Positions 23,773 to 32,819 of a stretch of DNA of 64,000 nucleotides are shown here, piece after piece. Origin of the DNA: Haloplanus vescus (GTDB lineage Archaea; Halobacteriota; Halobacteria; Halobacteriales; Haloferacaceae); assembly GCF_900107665.1 (NCBI RefSeq), contig NZ_FNQT01000001.1:660398-724397 (forward strand). Reading direction: 5' to 3'. Numbering within the stretch: the first letter of the stretch is position 1; each line of letters starts with the position of its first letter. Under the pieces are notes generated by a model. It saw only the letters and a list, made by a program, of their open reading frames with translations, had not been told where the DNA came from and did not search any database. Both the position numbers and the translations under genes were made by a program.

Positions 23773-25692
23773 ATGACCGCAGGGACTGCCGGGGATTCCG
23801 GCATCGACGCGGACGAGGATTCCCGTCCCGTCGTTTACGATCTCGCGCCCGATTGCACGGCCGACGACGTCGAGGTCGGCGAGTATTACCACGCCGTCGT
23901 CAACGGCGTCGTCGCCTACGGCGTCTTCGTCGACCTCTCCGACGAGGTGTCCGGCCTCGTCCACGAGTCGAATCTGTCCGGCGAGTACGACGTCGGCGAC
24001 CGCTTGCTCGTCCGCCTCGACGAGATTCGAGACAACGGCGATATGGCCTTCGAAGAGGCAACGCTCGACGACTACCGCACGGTAGCAGTCGACCACCAGC
24101 CGAGCATTACGCCCATCGAAGAACTCGAAATCGGCGAGACAGCCACCATCGAGGCGACCGTGAGCCAGATCAAACAGACCGCCGGCCCGACCGTGTTCCG
24201 GTGCTGTGACGAGACGGGCATCGTCGCCTGTACTGCCTTCGAAGACGCGGGCGTCCGCGCCTACCCCGACGTGGAACTCGACGACCCCGTCCGAATCTCG
24301 GGGACCGTCGAGGAACACGAAGGAAGTCCGCAGATAGAAGTGTCGTCGCTCACCCCGCTCGACGGCGAGACGGCCGACGAGGTGCGCGAGCGAATCGATG
24401 CCGGACTGGCCGAGCGAGCCACCCCCCACGAGGTCGACCCCATCGTCGAGTGGGAGGCCTTCGACAAGCTCCGGCCGGACCTCCGTGAGGTGGCCCGACA
24501 GCTCCGCCGGACCGTCCTCGAAGGGCGCCCGATTCGTGTCCGTCACCACGCCGACGGCGACGGCATGTGTGCCTCGCTGCCGGTCCAGGTCGCACTCGAG
24601 CGCTTCATCCGCTCGGTCCACGACGACGAGGACGCCCCCCGTCACCTCATCAAGCGCCTGCCGAGCAAGGCGCCGTACTACGAGATGGAGGACGTGACTC
24701 GCGACCTTAACTTCGCGCTCGAAGGCCGCGAGCGACACGGGCAGAAGCTTCCCCTCCTGCTCATGCTCGACAACGGCAGCACGGAGGAGGACGTGCCCGC
24801 CTACGAGAACCTCGCTCACTACGACGTGCCCATCGTCGTCGTCGACCACCACCACCCCGACCCGGATGCGGTCGACCACCTCCTCGACGCCCACGTCAAC
24901 CCCTACCTCCGCGACGAGGACTACCGCATCACGACGGGCATGATGTGTGTCGAACTCGCGCGGATGATCGACCCCGAGATGACCGACGAACTGCGGCACG
25001 TCCCCGCCGTCGCGGGACTGGCCGACCGGTCGAAAGCCGAGGCGATGTCCGAGTTCGTCGACCTAGCGAACGAGGCCGGCTACGACCGCTCGGCGCTCGT
25101 CCGCATCGGCGAGGCCCTCGACTACGCCGCTCACTGGCTCCGCTACAGCGAGGGCAAGACGCTCGTGAGCGACGTGCTCAACGTCGACTGCGACGAGGCG
25201 GGGCGCCACGAGGAACTCGTCGACTTCCTCGCCGACCGCGCGGAGCGTGACATCGACCGCCAGCTCGCCGCACTCGACCCCCACGTCGAACACGAGCGAC
25301 TGTCGAACGACGCCCACCTCTACCGGGTCGACCTCGACGATTTCGCACACCGATTCACCTACCCCGCGCCGGGCAAGACGACGGGCAACCTCCACGACCG
25401 GAAGGTCGAGGAGACGGGCGACCCCGTCATCACCATCGGCTACGGGCCTGACTTCGCCGTCCTTCGCTCCGACGGCGTGCGCCTCGACATCCCGGAGATG
25501 GTCGCCGAACTCGACGAGGAAGTCGTCGGCGGCGGCGTCTCCGGCGGCGGCCACCTCGTCGTCGGCTCCATCAAGTTCGTGAAGGGGATGCGAAGCGAGG
25601 TCATCGACCGCCTCGTGGAGAAGATGGCCGACGCGGAACTCGACGAAGCCCTGTCGAGTGCCTCGGCGCTCGACGCGCACGGCTCCGACTGA
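23773..25692 (+). CDS. DHH-family phosphoesterase with S1 and OB domains (RecJ-like)
   Basis: This 639-residue protein begins at ATG 23773; upstream in-frame codons are shadows of ribL and its promoter. Domains in order: S1 RNA-binding (about 30-92), an OB-fold (about 110-215) and the DHH/DHHA1 phosphoesterase (about 240-620). DHH motifs are HHADGDGMCAS (about 257-267), LMLDNGS, VVVDHHHPD, and the C-terminal GGGVSGGGHL substrate-binding loop. In motif I the usual DxD is HADGDG. Archaeal relatives are RecJ-like 5'-3' nucleases or nanoRNA-type enzymes; which substrate this one prefers is not evident. Confidence 0.88.
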   Translation: MTAGTAGDSGIDADEDSRPVVYDLAPDCTADDVEVGEYYHAVVNGVVAYGVFVDLSDEVSGLVHESNLSGEYDVGDRLLVRLDEIRDNGDMAFEEATLDDYRTVAVDHQPSITPIEELEIGETATIEATVSQIKQTAGPTVFRCCDETGIVACTAFEDAGVRAYPDVELDDPVRISGTVEEHEGSPQIEVSSLTPLDGETADEVRERIDAGLAERATPHEVDPIVEWEAFDKLRPDLREVARQLRRTVLEGRPIRVRHHADGDGMCASLPVQVALERFIRSVHDDEDAPRHLIKRLPSKAPYYEMEDVTRDLNFALEGRERHGQKLPLLLMLDNGSTEEDVPAYENLAHYDVPIVVVDHHHPDPDAVDHLLDAHVNPYLRDEDYRITTGMMCVELARMIDPEMTDELRHVPAVAGLADRSKAEAMSEFVDLANEAGYDRSALVRIGEALDYAAHWLRYSEGKTLVSDVLNVDCDEAGRHEELVDFLADRAERDIDRQLAALDPHVEHERLSNDAHLYRVDLDDFAHRFTYPAPGKTTGNLHDRKVEETGDPVITIGYGPDFAVLRSDGVRLDIPEMVAELDEEVVGGGVSGGGHLVVGSIKFVKGMRSEVIDRLVEKMADAELDEALSSASALDAHGSD

Positions 25693-25713
25693 GACGGGTT
25701 GTAGTCATCACCG

Positions 25714-27312
25714 TCAGTCGAATCGAATCGTTTTGCGGGCGACGACGACGGCGAGCACCAGCGCCGCGAGTGCGCCCGCGACCACCAGCCAGACCGAGCG
25801 GCCGCCACCGCCGCCGCGCCAGTCCGCGACGAACGTCTCGCGGAAGTACGTCGCCAGCGTCTCGCTCCGAATCGCGAGTGCGACTTCGCGGTTCTCCGTG
25901 CGCGCGTTCGCGTTCCAGTTGAGGCTCCCCACGACCACCACGTCGTCGGCGACGACGCCTTTCGCGTGAATCTTCTCGAAGCGACCGTCTGGCTCGGCGA
26001 CGCGGGCCGTGAGCGGGAGGCCGCGACGCTCGGCGAGGTCGTTCAACCACTCGACGAGTGCGGCGTTCTCCTCGGCGGCGTACCACGCCCCCGAGAGGAG
26101 GACACGCACGTCGACGCCGCGTTCGGCCGCACGAATCGTCGCGCGCAAGAGTGGTTCCTGTCGTCCGCCGACGGTGGGCTGAATCACGTCCACCCGTTCG
26201 TCGGCGCTGTCGATGACACCGACGAGGGCCGACCCGGCGTTGCCGGGCGCAGTCAGGACGCGAACCTCGCTGGCCGTCGCAGTCGTCGGGTCGAACCGCG
26301 AGGGGTAGGACCCCTGGGCGGCCGCGCCGGATTCGAAGGTCCGGCCCTGTCGGTACTGGCGCCACGGCACGGCGTCGACCCACCCGGAATCGCCGCGGAA
26401 CAGGCCGGCGAGGTCGGTGGCGACGGTGGGCGAGTCGACGAGCGCGCCCCACCCGCGACTACTCTGCCCGCCCACGCCGGCGGGTTTCCAGTTTTCCGTC
26501 AAGACGAGCGCCCGGTCGTCGACGACGGCGTACTTCGGGTGGTGGTAATCGAAGCGGGCGCGCGGCCCGCCAAGCACCGCCACGTCGACGCCGGCGGCGG
26601 CGAGGCGGTCGAGTGCCTTGGCGCCGCGGGCCGTCCGGCCACCGACAGGGTCGGCGTCCACGAGGACGCGAACGTCGACGCCGCGTCGCTCCGCGGCGAC
26701 GAGGGCGTCGGTGGCCCGCTCGCTGGAGAACGTGTAGCCGGCGAGATAGAGGCGACGCTCGGCGTCGCGGAGCGTCTGTAGGGGAACGTCCGGGGAGTCC
26801 GGCAGGACGAAGCCGGTGACACATGCGGGGCCGTGACGAGTCACGTCGCGTGGCTGGTAGCCGGCGGGGCGCCACCGAGTCCCGTCGTCGGTGCGGACGA
26901 GTCGCTCGCCGTCGGGGGCGTCCCGGTAGTCAAGCGACGCGACGACGGTCCCGTTACGCCGGAGGCGGAGACGCTCGCCACCGTTCGCCAGTGCGAGGTG
27001 GGGGACGGCGACGACCGGCTCGTCGGTGAGTCGCCGTGTCGCGTTCGGGTCGGCGGTGACGGCGACTCTGGTCGCTGGGCGGTCGGCGGGCAGGGAGACG
27101 ATGCGTTCGCCGTCGCCGAGCGTCCAGTTGCCTCCCGTCTTCGGCACGTCGAGGACGACGAATTCGCCGGCGTCGCCGTCGGCGACGGGGTTGGGGACGG
27201 CGGCGACGATGGCGGGGTCTGTCTGGGACGCTGCGCCCCCGACGCCGCTCGCGACGGGGACGACGAGCAACAGCACGCAGACGAACGCGGCGAGTGAGCG
27301 CGCTCGGGACAC
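25714..27312 (-). CDS. Secreted membrane-anchored phospholipase-D-family protein
   Basis: This 532-residue protein has an N-terminal signal peptide (ending near VGGAAS) and a C-terminal membrane helix (SVWLVVAGALAALVLAVVVA) followed by RKTIRFD, so the body faces outside. Residues about 35-150 resemble a lamin-tail/LTD-like beta domain. Two PLD catalytic repeats follow, HHPKYAVVDD (about 260) and HAKGVVADD (about 449), each with the H-x-K-x4-D pattern and a downstream Asn-containing strand (LTENW, GSLNWN). Such proteins can be nucleases or phospholipases; the outside location suits degradation of extracellular DNA. It is convergent with the DHH gene, 21 bases apart. Confidence 0.85.
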   Translation of the reverse strand: MSRARSLAAFVCVLLLVVPVASGVGGAASQTDPAIVAAVPNPVADGDAGEFVVLDVPKTGGNWTLGDGERIVSLPADRPATRVAVTADPNATRRLTDEPVVAVPHLALANGGERLRLRRNGTVVASLDYRDAPDGERLVRTDDGTRWRPAGYQPRDVTRHGPACVTGFVLPDSPDVPLQTLRDAERRLYLAGYTFSSERATDALVAAERRGVDVRVLVDADPVGGRTARGAKALDRLAAAGVDVAVLGGPRARFDYHHPKYAVVDDRALVLTENWKPAGVGGQSSRGWGALVDSPTVATDLAGLFRGDSGWVDAVPWRQYRQGRTFESGAAAQGSYPSRFDPTTATASEVRVLTAPGNAGSALVGVIDSADERVDVIQPTVGGRQEPLLRATIRAAERGVDVRVLLSGAWYAAEENAALVEWLNDLAERRGLPLTARVAEPDGRFEKIHAKGVVADDVVVVGSLNWNANARTENREVALAIRSETLATYFRETFVADWRGGGGGRSVWLVVAGALAALVLAVVVARKTIRFD

Positions 27313-27383
27313 GGGCGTGGTGGCCGCGTCACCACGGATAAACGTCGGTGGGTTTTTGCCGTCACTCGGCCCGCCCTACGAGT

Positions 27384-27629
27384 ATGGTCGCAGTCGCGAA
27401 CACGCTTCGACTGCTCGGAACCGCGCTCGGAACCCTCGGCGGTGCGCTCGTCTTCGTCGAGTTCTTCCAGTATCCGAGCTACGTGCAGTACAGTCCGGAG
27501 TTTCAGGACTACCGCCTCGACGCGAGCGACGCCGGAATCCGCGAACACACGTGGCTCGGACGCATCGGCGGTCTCTGCGTCTCGCTGGGGTTCGCGCTCC
27601 TGTTCGTCGCGACGTTTCTGGGTCGATAG
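27384..27629 (+). CDS. Small two-helix membrane protein
   Basis: This 81-residue protein has two predicted membrane helices (about 3-25 and 60-80) joined by a polar segment rich in Tyr (QYPSYVQYSPEFQDYRLD). ATG 27384 was chosen because the hydrophobic region starts right after it. It lies between the divergent PLD-family gene and the downstream ATP-grasp gene. I do not recognise the family. Confidence 0.65.
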   Translation: MVAVANTLRLLGTALGTLGGALVFVEFFQYPSYVQYSPEFQDYRLDASDAGIREHTWLGRIGGLCVSLGFALLFVATFLGR

Positions 27630-27681
27630 GCACGACGAAAGCCGGCGGAGAGATTTTGTCGCCGCCGCGTGTCGGTGACGT

Positions 27682-28992
27682 ATGGAGACCCGACGGTTCC
27701 TCTTCGTTTCGCTGGACGCGGCCCTGATAACCGACCTCGCGTGGCAAGTCCACCGCGAGGGCCACGAGGTGCGATACTACATCGAAGCCGACACCGACCA
27801 GGAAATCGGCGACGGGTTCGTACCCAAGACGGACGACTGGCGCGCGGAGGTGGAGTGGGCCGACGTGATAATCTTCGACGACATCTGGGTCGGGTCAGAT
27901 ATCGGCACGGGAGCCATCGCCGACGAGCTCCGGGAGCGAGGGAAGGCCGTGGTCGGTGGCACGCCGAACACCGACCGCCTCGAAGAGGACCGCGGCTACG
28001 CGATGGACGTGCTCGAAGAACACGGCGTCAACACCGTCGAACATCACGTCTTCCACGACTTCGAGGCGGGAATCCAGCACGTTCGGGAGCACCCGGCACC
28101 GTACGTCATCAAACCGCTCGGTGAGGTCCAGAACGTGAAGCGCCTGCTCTACGTCGGCAACGAGGACGACGGGAGCGACGTGGTGGACGTCCTTCGCGCG
28201 TACGAGAAAGCGTGGGGCCACCGGATGAAGGGTTTCCAACTCCAGCGGAAAGTCGAGGGCGTCGAAGTCGCGGTCTGTGGCTTCTTCGACGGCGAGCGAT
28301 TCGTCGATCAGGTCAACTTCAACTTCGAGCACAAGAAGCTGTTCCCGGGCAACATCGGACCCTCGACGGGCGAGATGGGCACCTCGATGTTCTGGGCGGG
28401 CCGGAACGACCTGTTCGAGGAGACACTCGGGGAGTTGGAGGGATGGCTGGCCGAGGAGGGCTACGTCGGCAGCATCGACCTCAACTGCATCGTCAACGAG
28501 AGCGGTATCTATCCGCTGGAGTTCACGCCACGCTTTGGCTATCCGACCATCGCGCTCCAAGAGGAGTCCTTCGAGTCCTCGACGGCCGAGTTCTTCCACG
28601 ATCTCGCCCACGGCAACGACCCTGAGTTGGAGACCCACGACGGCTACCAGATCGGGGTCCGTGTCGTGCTCCCGCCGTTCCCGTTCGACGACGAGAAGAC
28701 GTACGACGAGAACTCTCGCAACGCAGCCGTCGTGTTCCAGACAGAGAGCCGCGAGGGAATCCACCTCGAAGACGCGAAGCGAGTCGACGACCAGTGGCGC
28801 GTCGCCGGCGAGAACGGGATGCCAGTCGTCGTGACCGGGAAGGGCGAGACGATGCAGGCCGCCCGAGAGCAGGCGTACGGCCGACTCGACGACATCGTGA
28901 TGCCGAACCTGTACTACCGCGACGACATCGGCGAGCGATGGATCGACGGCGACGGCGACCGCTTGCTCGCGTGGGGGTATCTGGGTCCCTGA
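27682..28992 (+). CDS. ATP-grasp ligase, PurD-like
   Basis: This 436-residue protein has a Rossmann-like N-terminal domain (FLFVSLDAALITDLAWQVHREGHEV), an ATP-grasp core with YVIKPLGEVQNVKRL as the ATP-binding strand and SIDLNCIVN..YPLEFTPRFGYP as the metal/phosphate-binding end, and a C-terminal domain resembling phosphoribosylamine-glycine ligase. The GTGRPG-type loops of true PurD are not seen, so purine synthesis is not certain. Related haloarchaeal proteins are often labelled PurD-like. No biosynthetic neighbour helps to assign the substrate. Confidence 0.75.
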   Translation: METRRFLFVSLDAALITDLAWQVHREGHEVRYYIEADTDQEIGDGFVPKTDDWRAEVEWADVIIFDDIWVGSDIGTGAIADELRERGKAVVGGTPNTDRLEEDRGYAMDVLEEHGVNTVEHHVFHDFEAGIQHVREHPAPYVIKPLGEVQNVKRLLYVGNEDDGSDVVDVLRAYEKAWGHRMKGFQLQRKVEGVEVAVCGFFDGERFVDQVNFNFEHKKLFPGNIGPSTGEMGTSMFWAGRNDLFEETLGELEGWLAEEGYVGSIDLNCIVNESGIYPLEFTPRFGYPTIALQEESFESSTAEFFHDLAHGNDPELETHDGYQIGVRVVLPPFPFDDEKTYDENSRNAAVVFQTESREGIHLEDAKRVDDQWRVAGENGMPVVVTGKGETMQAAREQAYGRLDDIVMPNLYYRDDIGERWIDGDGDRLLAWGYLGP

Positions 28993-29005
28993 AGCCACCA
29001 CGGCG

Positions 29006-30121
29006 TCAGCGCGATGGCGGCCGGCGGAACTCCACGACGACTTCCGTGCCCCGCGGGTCGTTGTCGCGAGCGCGGACGTCGCCGCCGTAGTGGTTCATCA
29101 CCGTCTTCACGAGTGCGATGCCCCGGCCCTCGCCGGATTCGATGGCCGAGTCGAAGAGGGTCGCCTTCACCTCGTCGCGCATGCCAGGGCCGTCGTCGAC
29201 GATGTGGACCGACACCGTCCGCGGGTGGCGGTCGGCGCGGATGGTGACGGACGGCGACTCGGCGTCGTTGTGTTCGACGGCGTTCTGGATGAGGTTCGCG
29301 AAGACGGCAGAGACGGCGCCGGTCGCCTGCACGTACAGTTCCGGAGGGATATCCACGTCGAACGTCGCCGACTCGTGGGTTTCGCGGGCGTGTTCGACTT
29401 CGCGGAGGATGACGGTCGAGATGTCGAGCGCCGTCGGCGTGTGCTCGCCCGAGAAGAGGTCGGCCAGTTCTTTCATGTCGTCGATGAGCGACGCGATGGC
29501 GGCGCTCCGGCGTTCGATGGGGTCGAGATACCTCGACTCGTCAGTGCGGTCGGCAAGCAGGTCCGTGTAGCCCTGAATCACCTGCGCAGCGTTCAACACG
29601 TTGTGTCGGAGGTGGCTGTTCAGGAAGACGAGGGCGTCGCGGCGGTGGTCGGCTTCTCGTGCCGCGAGTGTCGCTCGAGCGTAGTAAATCCCGGCGACGC
29701 CGCCGCCGATGCCCCCACCCGACGCCATGACGACGAGGGTCAGCGCCGCGCCGTCGACGACCTGTCCCTCGGCGAGGCGGATACCTATCGTCAGCGCGGC
29801 GAGCGCGCCGAATCCGGCCATCCCGCCGAGACACCAGCGGGCGACGGTCCACGTGTCGGCAACGGGGAGGTCGCTGTTTGCGAGCCAGCGACCCAGTCCG
29901 AACAGGCCGGCCGAGAGCGAGAGACAGAGGCCGAGAGCGACGACGGGGAAGACGCCGACGCCCAACGTTTCGATATCGCGAAGGAACTGCGCGACGGCGA
30001 CGACGGCCACCAACCCACCGAGGACGGCAATCAGCGACGGTGCGTGACCGGCGAGTCGTCGTTCCCACGCCGGTACGTCCATGCCCCGAAATCGGTAAGC
30101 TCCTACAAAACGGTTGGCCAT
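29006..30121 (-). CDS. Membrane sensor histidine kinase (orphan)
   Basis: This 371-residue kinase has about four membrane helices (about 28-150) without a large extracellular loop, then a dimerisation helix with the phospho-acceptor His in NSHLRHNVLNA (about 174-184), typical of haloarchaeal kinases. ATP-binding motifs are the N box NLIQNAVEHND, G1 VDDGPGM and G2 GRGIALVKTVMNHYGG. ATG 30121 was chosen over upstream codons that intrude into the divergent gene's promoter; ATG 30082 (MDVPAW) is an alternative. No response regulator is adjacent, so the output is unknown. Confidence 0.87.
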   Translation of the reverse strand: MANRFVGAYRFRGMDVPAWERRLAGHAPSLIAVLGGLVAVVAVAQFLRDIETLGVGVFPVVALGLCLSLSAGLFGLGRWLANSDLPVADTWTVARWCLGGMAGFGALAALTIGIRLAEGQVVDGAALTLVVMASGGGIGGGVAGIYYARATLAAREADHRRDALVFLNSHLRHNVLNAAQVIQGYTDLLADRTDESRYLDPIERRSAAIASLIDDMKELADLFSGEHTPTALDISTVILREVEHARETHESATFDVDIPPELYVQATGAVSAVFANLIQNAVEHNDAESPSVTIRADRHPRTVSVHIVDDGPGMRDEVKATLFDSAIESGEGRGIALVKTVMNHYGGDVRARDNDPRGTEVVVEFRRPPSR

Positions 30122-30194
30122 ATCGTTTCTATTCGGTGACGGGAGGGCGAGTCGAGAGCCGAGAGTATACCTGTCTGGGGGCCGACTCGCGACT

Positions 30195-32363
30195 ATGACC
30201 GCGCCGACGCCGACGGACCGCAATCGCCTCAACGAGGAGGCCAGCCCCTATCTCGAACAGCACGCCGACAACCCCGTCAACTGGCAGCCGTGGGACGAGA
30301 CAGCGCTCCAGGCCGCGCGCGAACACGACGTGCCCATCTTCCTCTCTGTCGGCTACGCCGCCTGTCACTGGTGTCACGTCATGGAGTCCGAGAGCTTCCA
30401 AGACGAGGAGGTGGCGACCGTTCTCAACGAGCAGTTCGTCCCCATCAAGGTCGACCGCGAGGAGCGACCGGACGTCGACAGCGTCTACCAGACCATCTGC
30501 CAACTCGTCTCCGGCGGCGGCGGGTGGCCCCTCTCCGTCTTCCTCACGCCCGAGGGCAAACCCTTCTACGTCGGGACGTACTTCCCGCGAGAGCCACAGC
30601 GTGGCCGCCCCGGCTTCCTGCAGTTGCTGAAAGACATCACGAAGTCGTGGCAGACGGACCGCGAGGAGATAGAGACTCGGGCGGACGAGTGGACCAAGGC
30701 CATCACGGACGAACTCGAATCGACGCCGGAGTCGGTGGGCGAGCCACCCGAGTCCGACCTCTTGGAGTCGGCGACGGCGGCGGTGGTGCGGAGCGCCGAC
30801 CGCACGCACGGCGGGTTCGGCACCGGCGGCGGCCCGAAGTTCCCCCAGCCCCGACGCCTCGACCTCTTGCTTCGGGCGGCGACGCTCGACGGCGACGACA
30901 CGTCCGCGACGGTGGCGGGCGAGACGTTAGACGCCATGGCCACCGGCGGCCTCTACGACCACGTCGGCGGCGGCTTCCATCGCTACGCCACTGACCAGGA
31001 ATGGACGGTCCCGCACTTCGAGAAGATGCTCTACGACAACGCGGAGATTCCGCGCGTCTACTTCGAGGCGGCCCAAATGATGGACGCGGACCGCTACGCC
31101 CGCGTCGCCACGGAGACGGTGGCCTTCCTCGAACGCGAACTCCAGCACCCAGAGGGTGGCTTCTACAGCACGCTCGACGCCCAGAGCGAGACGCCGCCGT
31201 CCCGCCTCAACGAGGGCGACGACCCCGAAGACGAGGAGGGCGCGTTCTACGTCTGGACGCCCGAGGAGGTGCGCGAGGCGATGGGCGAGGAGCCAATCGA
31301 CGGCGTCGACGCCGAGACGGCGGCGGACCTGTTCTGTGACCGCTACGGCGTCGAGACCGGCGGCAACTTCGAGGGGGGCACGACGGTCCTCACCGTCGCG
31401 ATGGGGTACGACGAACTCGCCGAGGCGCACGACTTGTCGGTCGAGACGGTCGAACGCACGCTGATGACCGCCCGGACGCGAGCGTTCGACGCCCGGTCGT
31501 CGCGCCCGCGCCCCGCCCGCGACGAGAAGATACTCGCGGGGTGGAACGGCCTCGCCATCTCCGCCATCGCCACGGGGGCGCGCACGCTCGACCCGGCGCT
31601 CGTCGACACCGCGACGGACGCACTCTCCTTCGTCCGCGACACCCTCTGGGACGCGGAGGATGAACGGCTGTTCCGACGGTTCAAGGGCGGCGACGTGCAG
31701 GTGGACGGCTACCTCGACGACTACGCCTTCCTCGCGCGAGGCGCCTTCGACTGCTATCAGGTGACGGGCGAGGTGAGCCATCTCGCGTTCGCGCTCGACT
31801 TGGCGCGGGTGATTCGGGAGGAGTTCTGGGACGCGGAGGCGGGGACGCTCTACTACACGCCAGCGAGCGGCGAGGGACTGGTGACGCGACCACAGGAGTT
31901 GACCGACCAGTCGACGCCGTCGAGTCTCGGCGCCGCCGCGGAACTGTTCGACGAACTCGCGCTCTTCGCCCCGGACGAGGGATTCGACGAGATAGCCGAG
32001 GACCTACTGGCGACCCACGCCGACCGGATTCGGAGCGGCCCGCTCGAACACGCGTCGCTCGTCCTCGCGGCCGACGCCCACACTCGCGGCCCGGTCGAAC
32101 TGACGCTCGCCGCCGACGAGATTCCGGCGTCGTGGCGAGAGACGCTGGCCGATACACCGCTCCCGACGGGCGTCGTCGCACCTCGTCCGGCGAGTGACGA
32201 CGACCTGACGGCGTGGCTGGACGAACTCGGACTGGACGAGGCGCCGCCCATCTGGGCGAATCGCGACGCAGAAGACGGACAGCCGACGGCCTACGTCTGC
32301 CGTGACTTCACGTGTTCGCCGCCCCAGACGGACCTGGACGCGGCGCTCGACTGGTTTAATTAG
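30195..32363 (+). CDS. DUF255 thioredoxin-domain protein (YyaL/SPATA20-like)
   Basis: This 722-residue protein belongs to the widespread DUF255 family: an N-terminal thioredoxin-like domain (about 5-165) with the CHWCH motif in YAACHWCHVMESESF, then an (alpha/alpha)6 barrel like N-acylglucosamine epimerase/glycosidases. Other family hallmarks are NEQFVPIKVDREERPDVD and the GGGGWPLSVFLTPEG stretch. ATG 30195 follows the divergent kinase promoter. The biological role of the family is not settled. Its stop overlaps the stop of the convergent thioredoxin gene. Confidence 0.88.
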   Translation: MTAPTPTDRNRLNEEASPYLEQHADNPVNWQPWDETALQAAREHDVPIFLSVGYAACHWCHVMESESFQDEEVATVLNEQFVPIKVDREERPDVDSVYQTICQLVSGGGGWPLSVFLTPEGKPFYVGTYFPREPQRGRPGFLQLLKDITKSWQTDREEIETRADEWTKAITDELESTPESVGEPPESDLLESATAAVVRSADRTHGGFGTGGGPKFPQPRRLDLLLRAATLDGDDTSATVAGETLDAMATGGLYDHVGGGFHRYATDQEWTVPHFEKMLYDNAEIPRVYFEAAQMMDADRYARVATETVAFLERELQHPEGGFYSTLDAQSETPPSRLNEGDDPEDEEGAFYVWTPEEVREAMGEEPIDGVDAETAADLFCDRYGVETGGNFEGGTTVLTVAMGYDELAEAHDLSVETVERTLMTARTRAFDARSSRPRPARDEKILAGWNGLAISAIATGARTLDPALVDTATDALSFVRDTLWDAEDERLFRRFKGGDVQVDGYLDDYAFLARGAFDCYQVTGEVSHLAFALDLARVIREEFWDAEAGTLYYTPASGEGLVTRPQELTDQSTPSSLGAAAELFDELALFAPDEGFDEIAEDLLATHADRIRSGPLEHASLVLAADAHTRGPVELTLAADEIPASWRETLADTPLPTGVVAPRPASDDDLTAWLDELGLDEAPPIWANRDAEDGQPTAYVCRDFTCSPPQTDLDAALDWFN

Positions 32364-32722
32364 GCCGTCGACTCGGCGGCAATCTTGTCGGCGAGGTGGG
32401 CGGCGATGCCCTCCGGTTCCTCCTCGACGAATCGGGCAATCTCCTCGCCGTCTCGCTCGACAACGACGGTGGGGATGAACTCGATGCCGTACGCCTCGAC
32501 GCCCTCGCCCTGTTTGTCCTCGTCGAGCGCGAATTCCTCGATTCGGTCGTCGGGGACGCCCGCGGCGTCGAGAGCGGCCGCGAACGTCGGGAGCTGGTCT
32601 TGGCAGTCACCGCACCAGTCGCCACCCCAGACGAGGTAGGTCAGGCCCTCGCGCCCGAGGGCGTCGAGAACGTCGTCGCTGCCGCTCCACTCGCCAGTCG
32701 GCTCCATCGTTTCCAGAGACAT
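32360..32722 (-). CDS. Thioredoxin-family protein, WCGDC active site
   Basis: This 120-residue thioredoxin-fold protein has the active site WGGDWCGDCQDQLP (about 33-46) and a cis-Pro segment FIPTVVVERDGEE. The CxxC pair is C-G-D-C, as in thioredoxin-like proteins linked to thiol-disulfide exchange or metal handling. ATG 32722 is preferred; the longer frame upstream overlaps the ligA leader. It ends 4 bases inside the convergent DUF255 gene. Both proteins have thioredoxin-type folds, but whether they cooperate is unknown. Confidence 0.82.
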   Translation of the reverse strand: MSLETMEPTGEWSGSDDVLDALGREGLTYLVWGGDWCGDCQDQLPTFAAALDAAGVPDDRIEEFALDEDKQGEGVEAYGIEFIPTVVVERDGEEIARFVEEEPEGIAAHLADKIAAESTA

Positions 32723-32819
32723 GCGCGTCACTACCACGCCCGGGGGTTTAACCCTCGCGTTCGCGCGGCTACCGAGTCGCTGGCTATTCCTACCCGGCGC
32801 CCCCTCTCCCGACAGCGAG

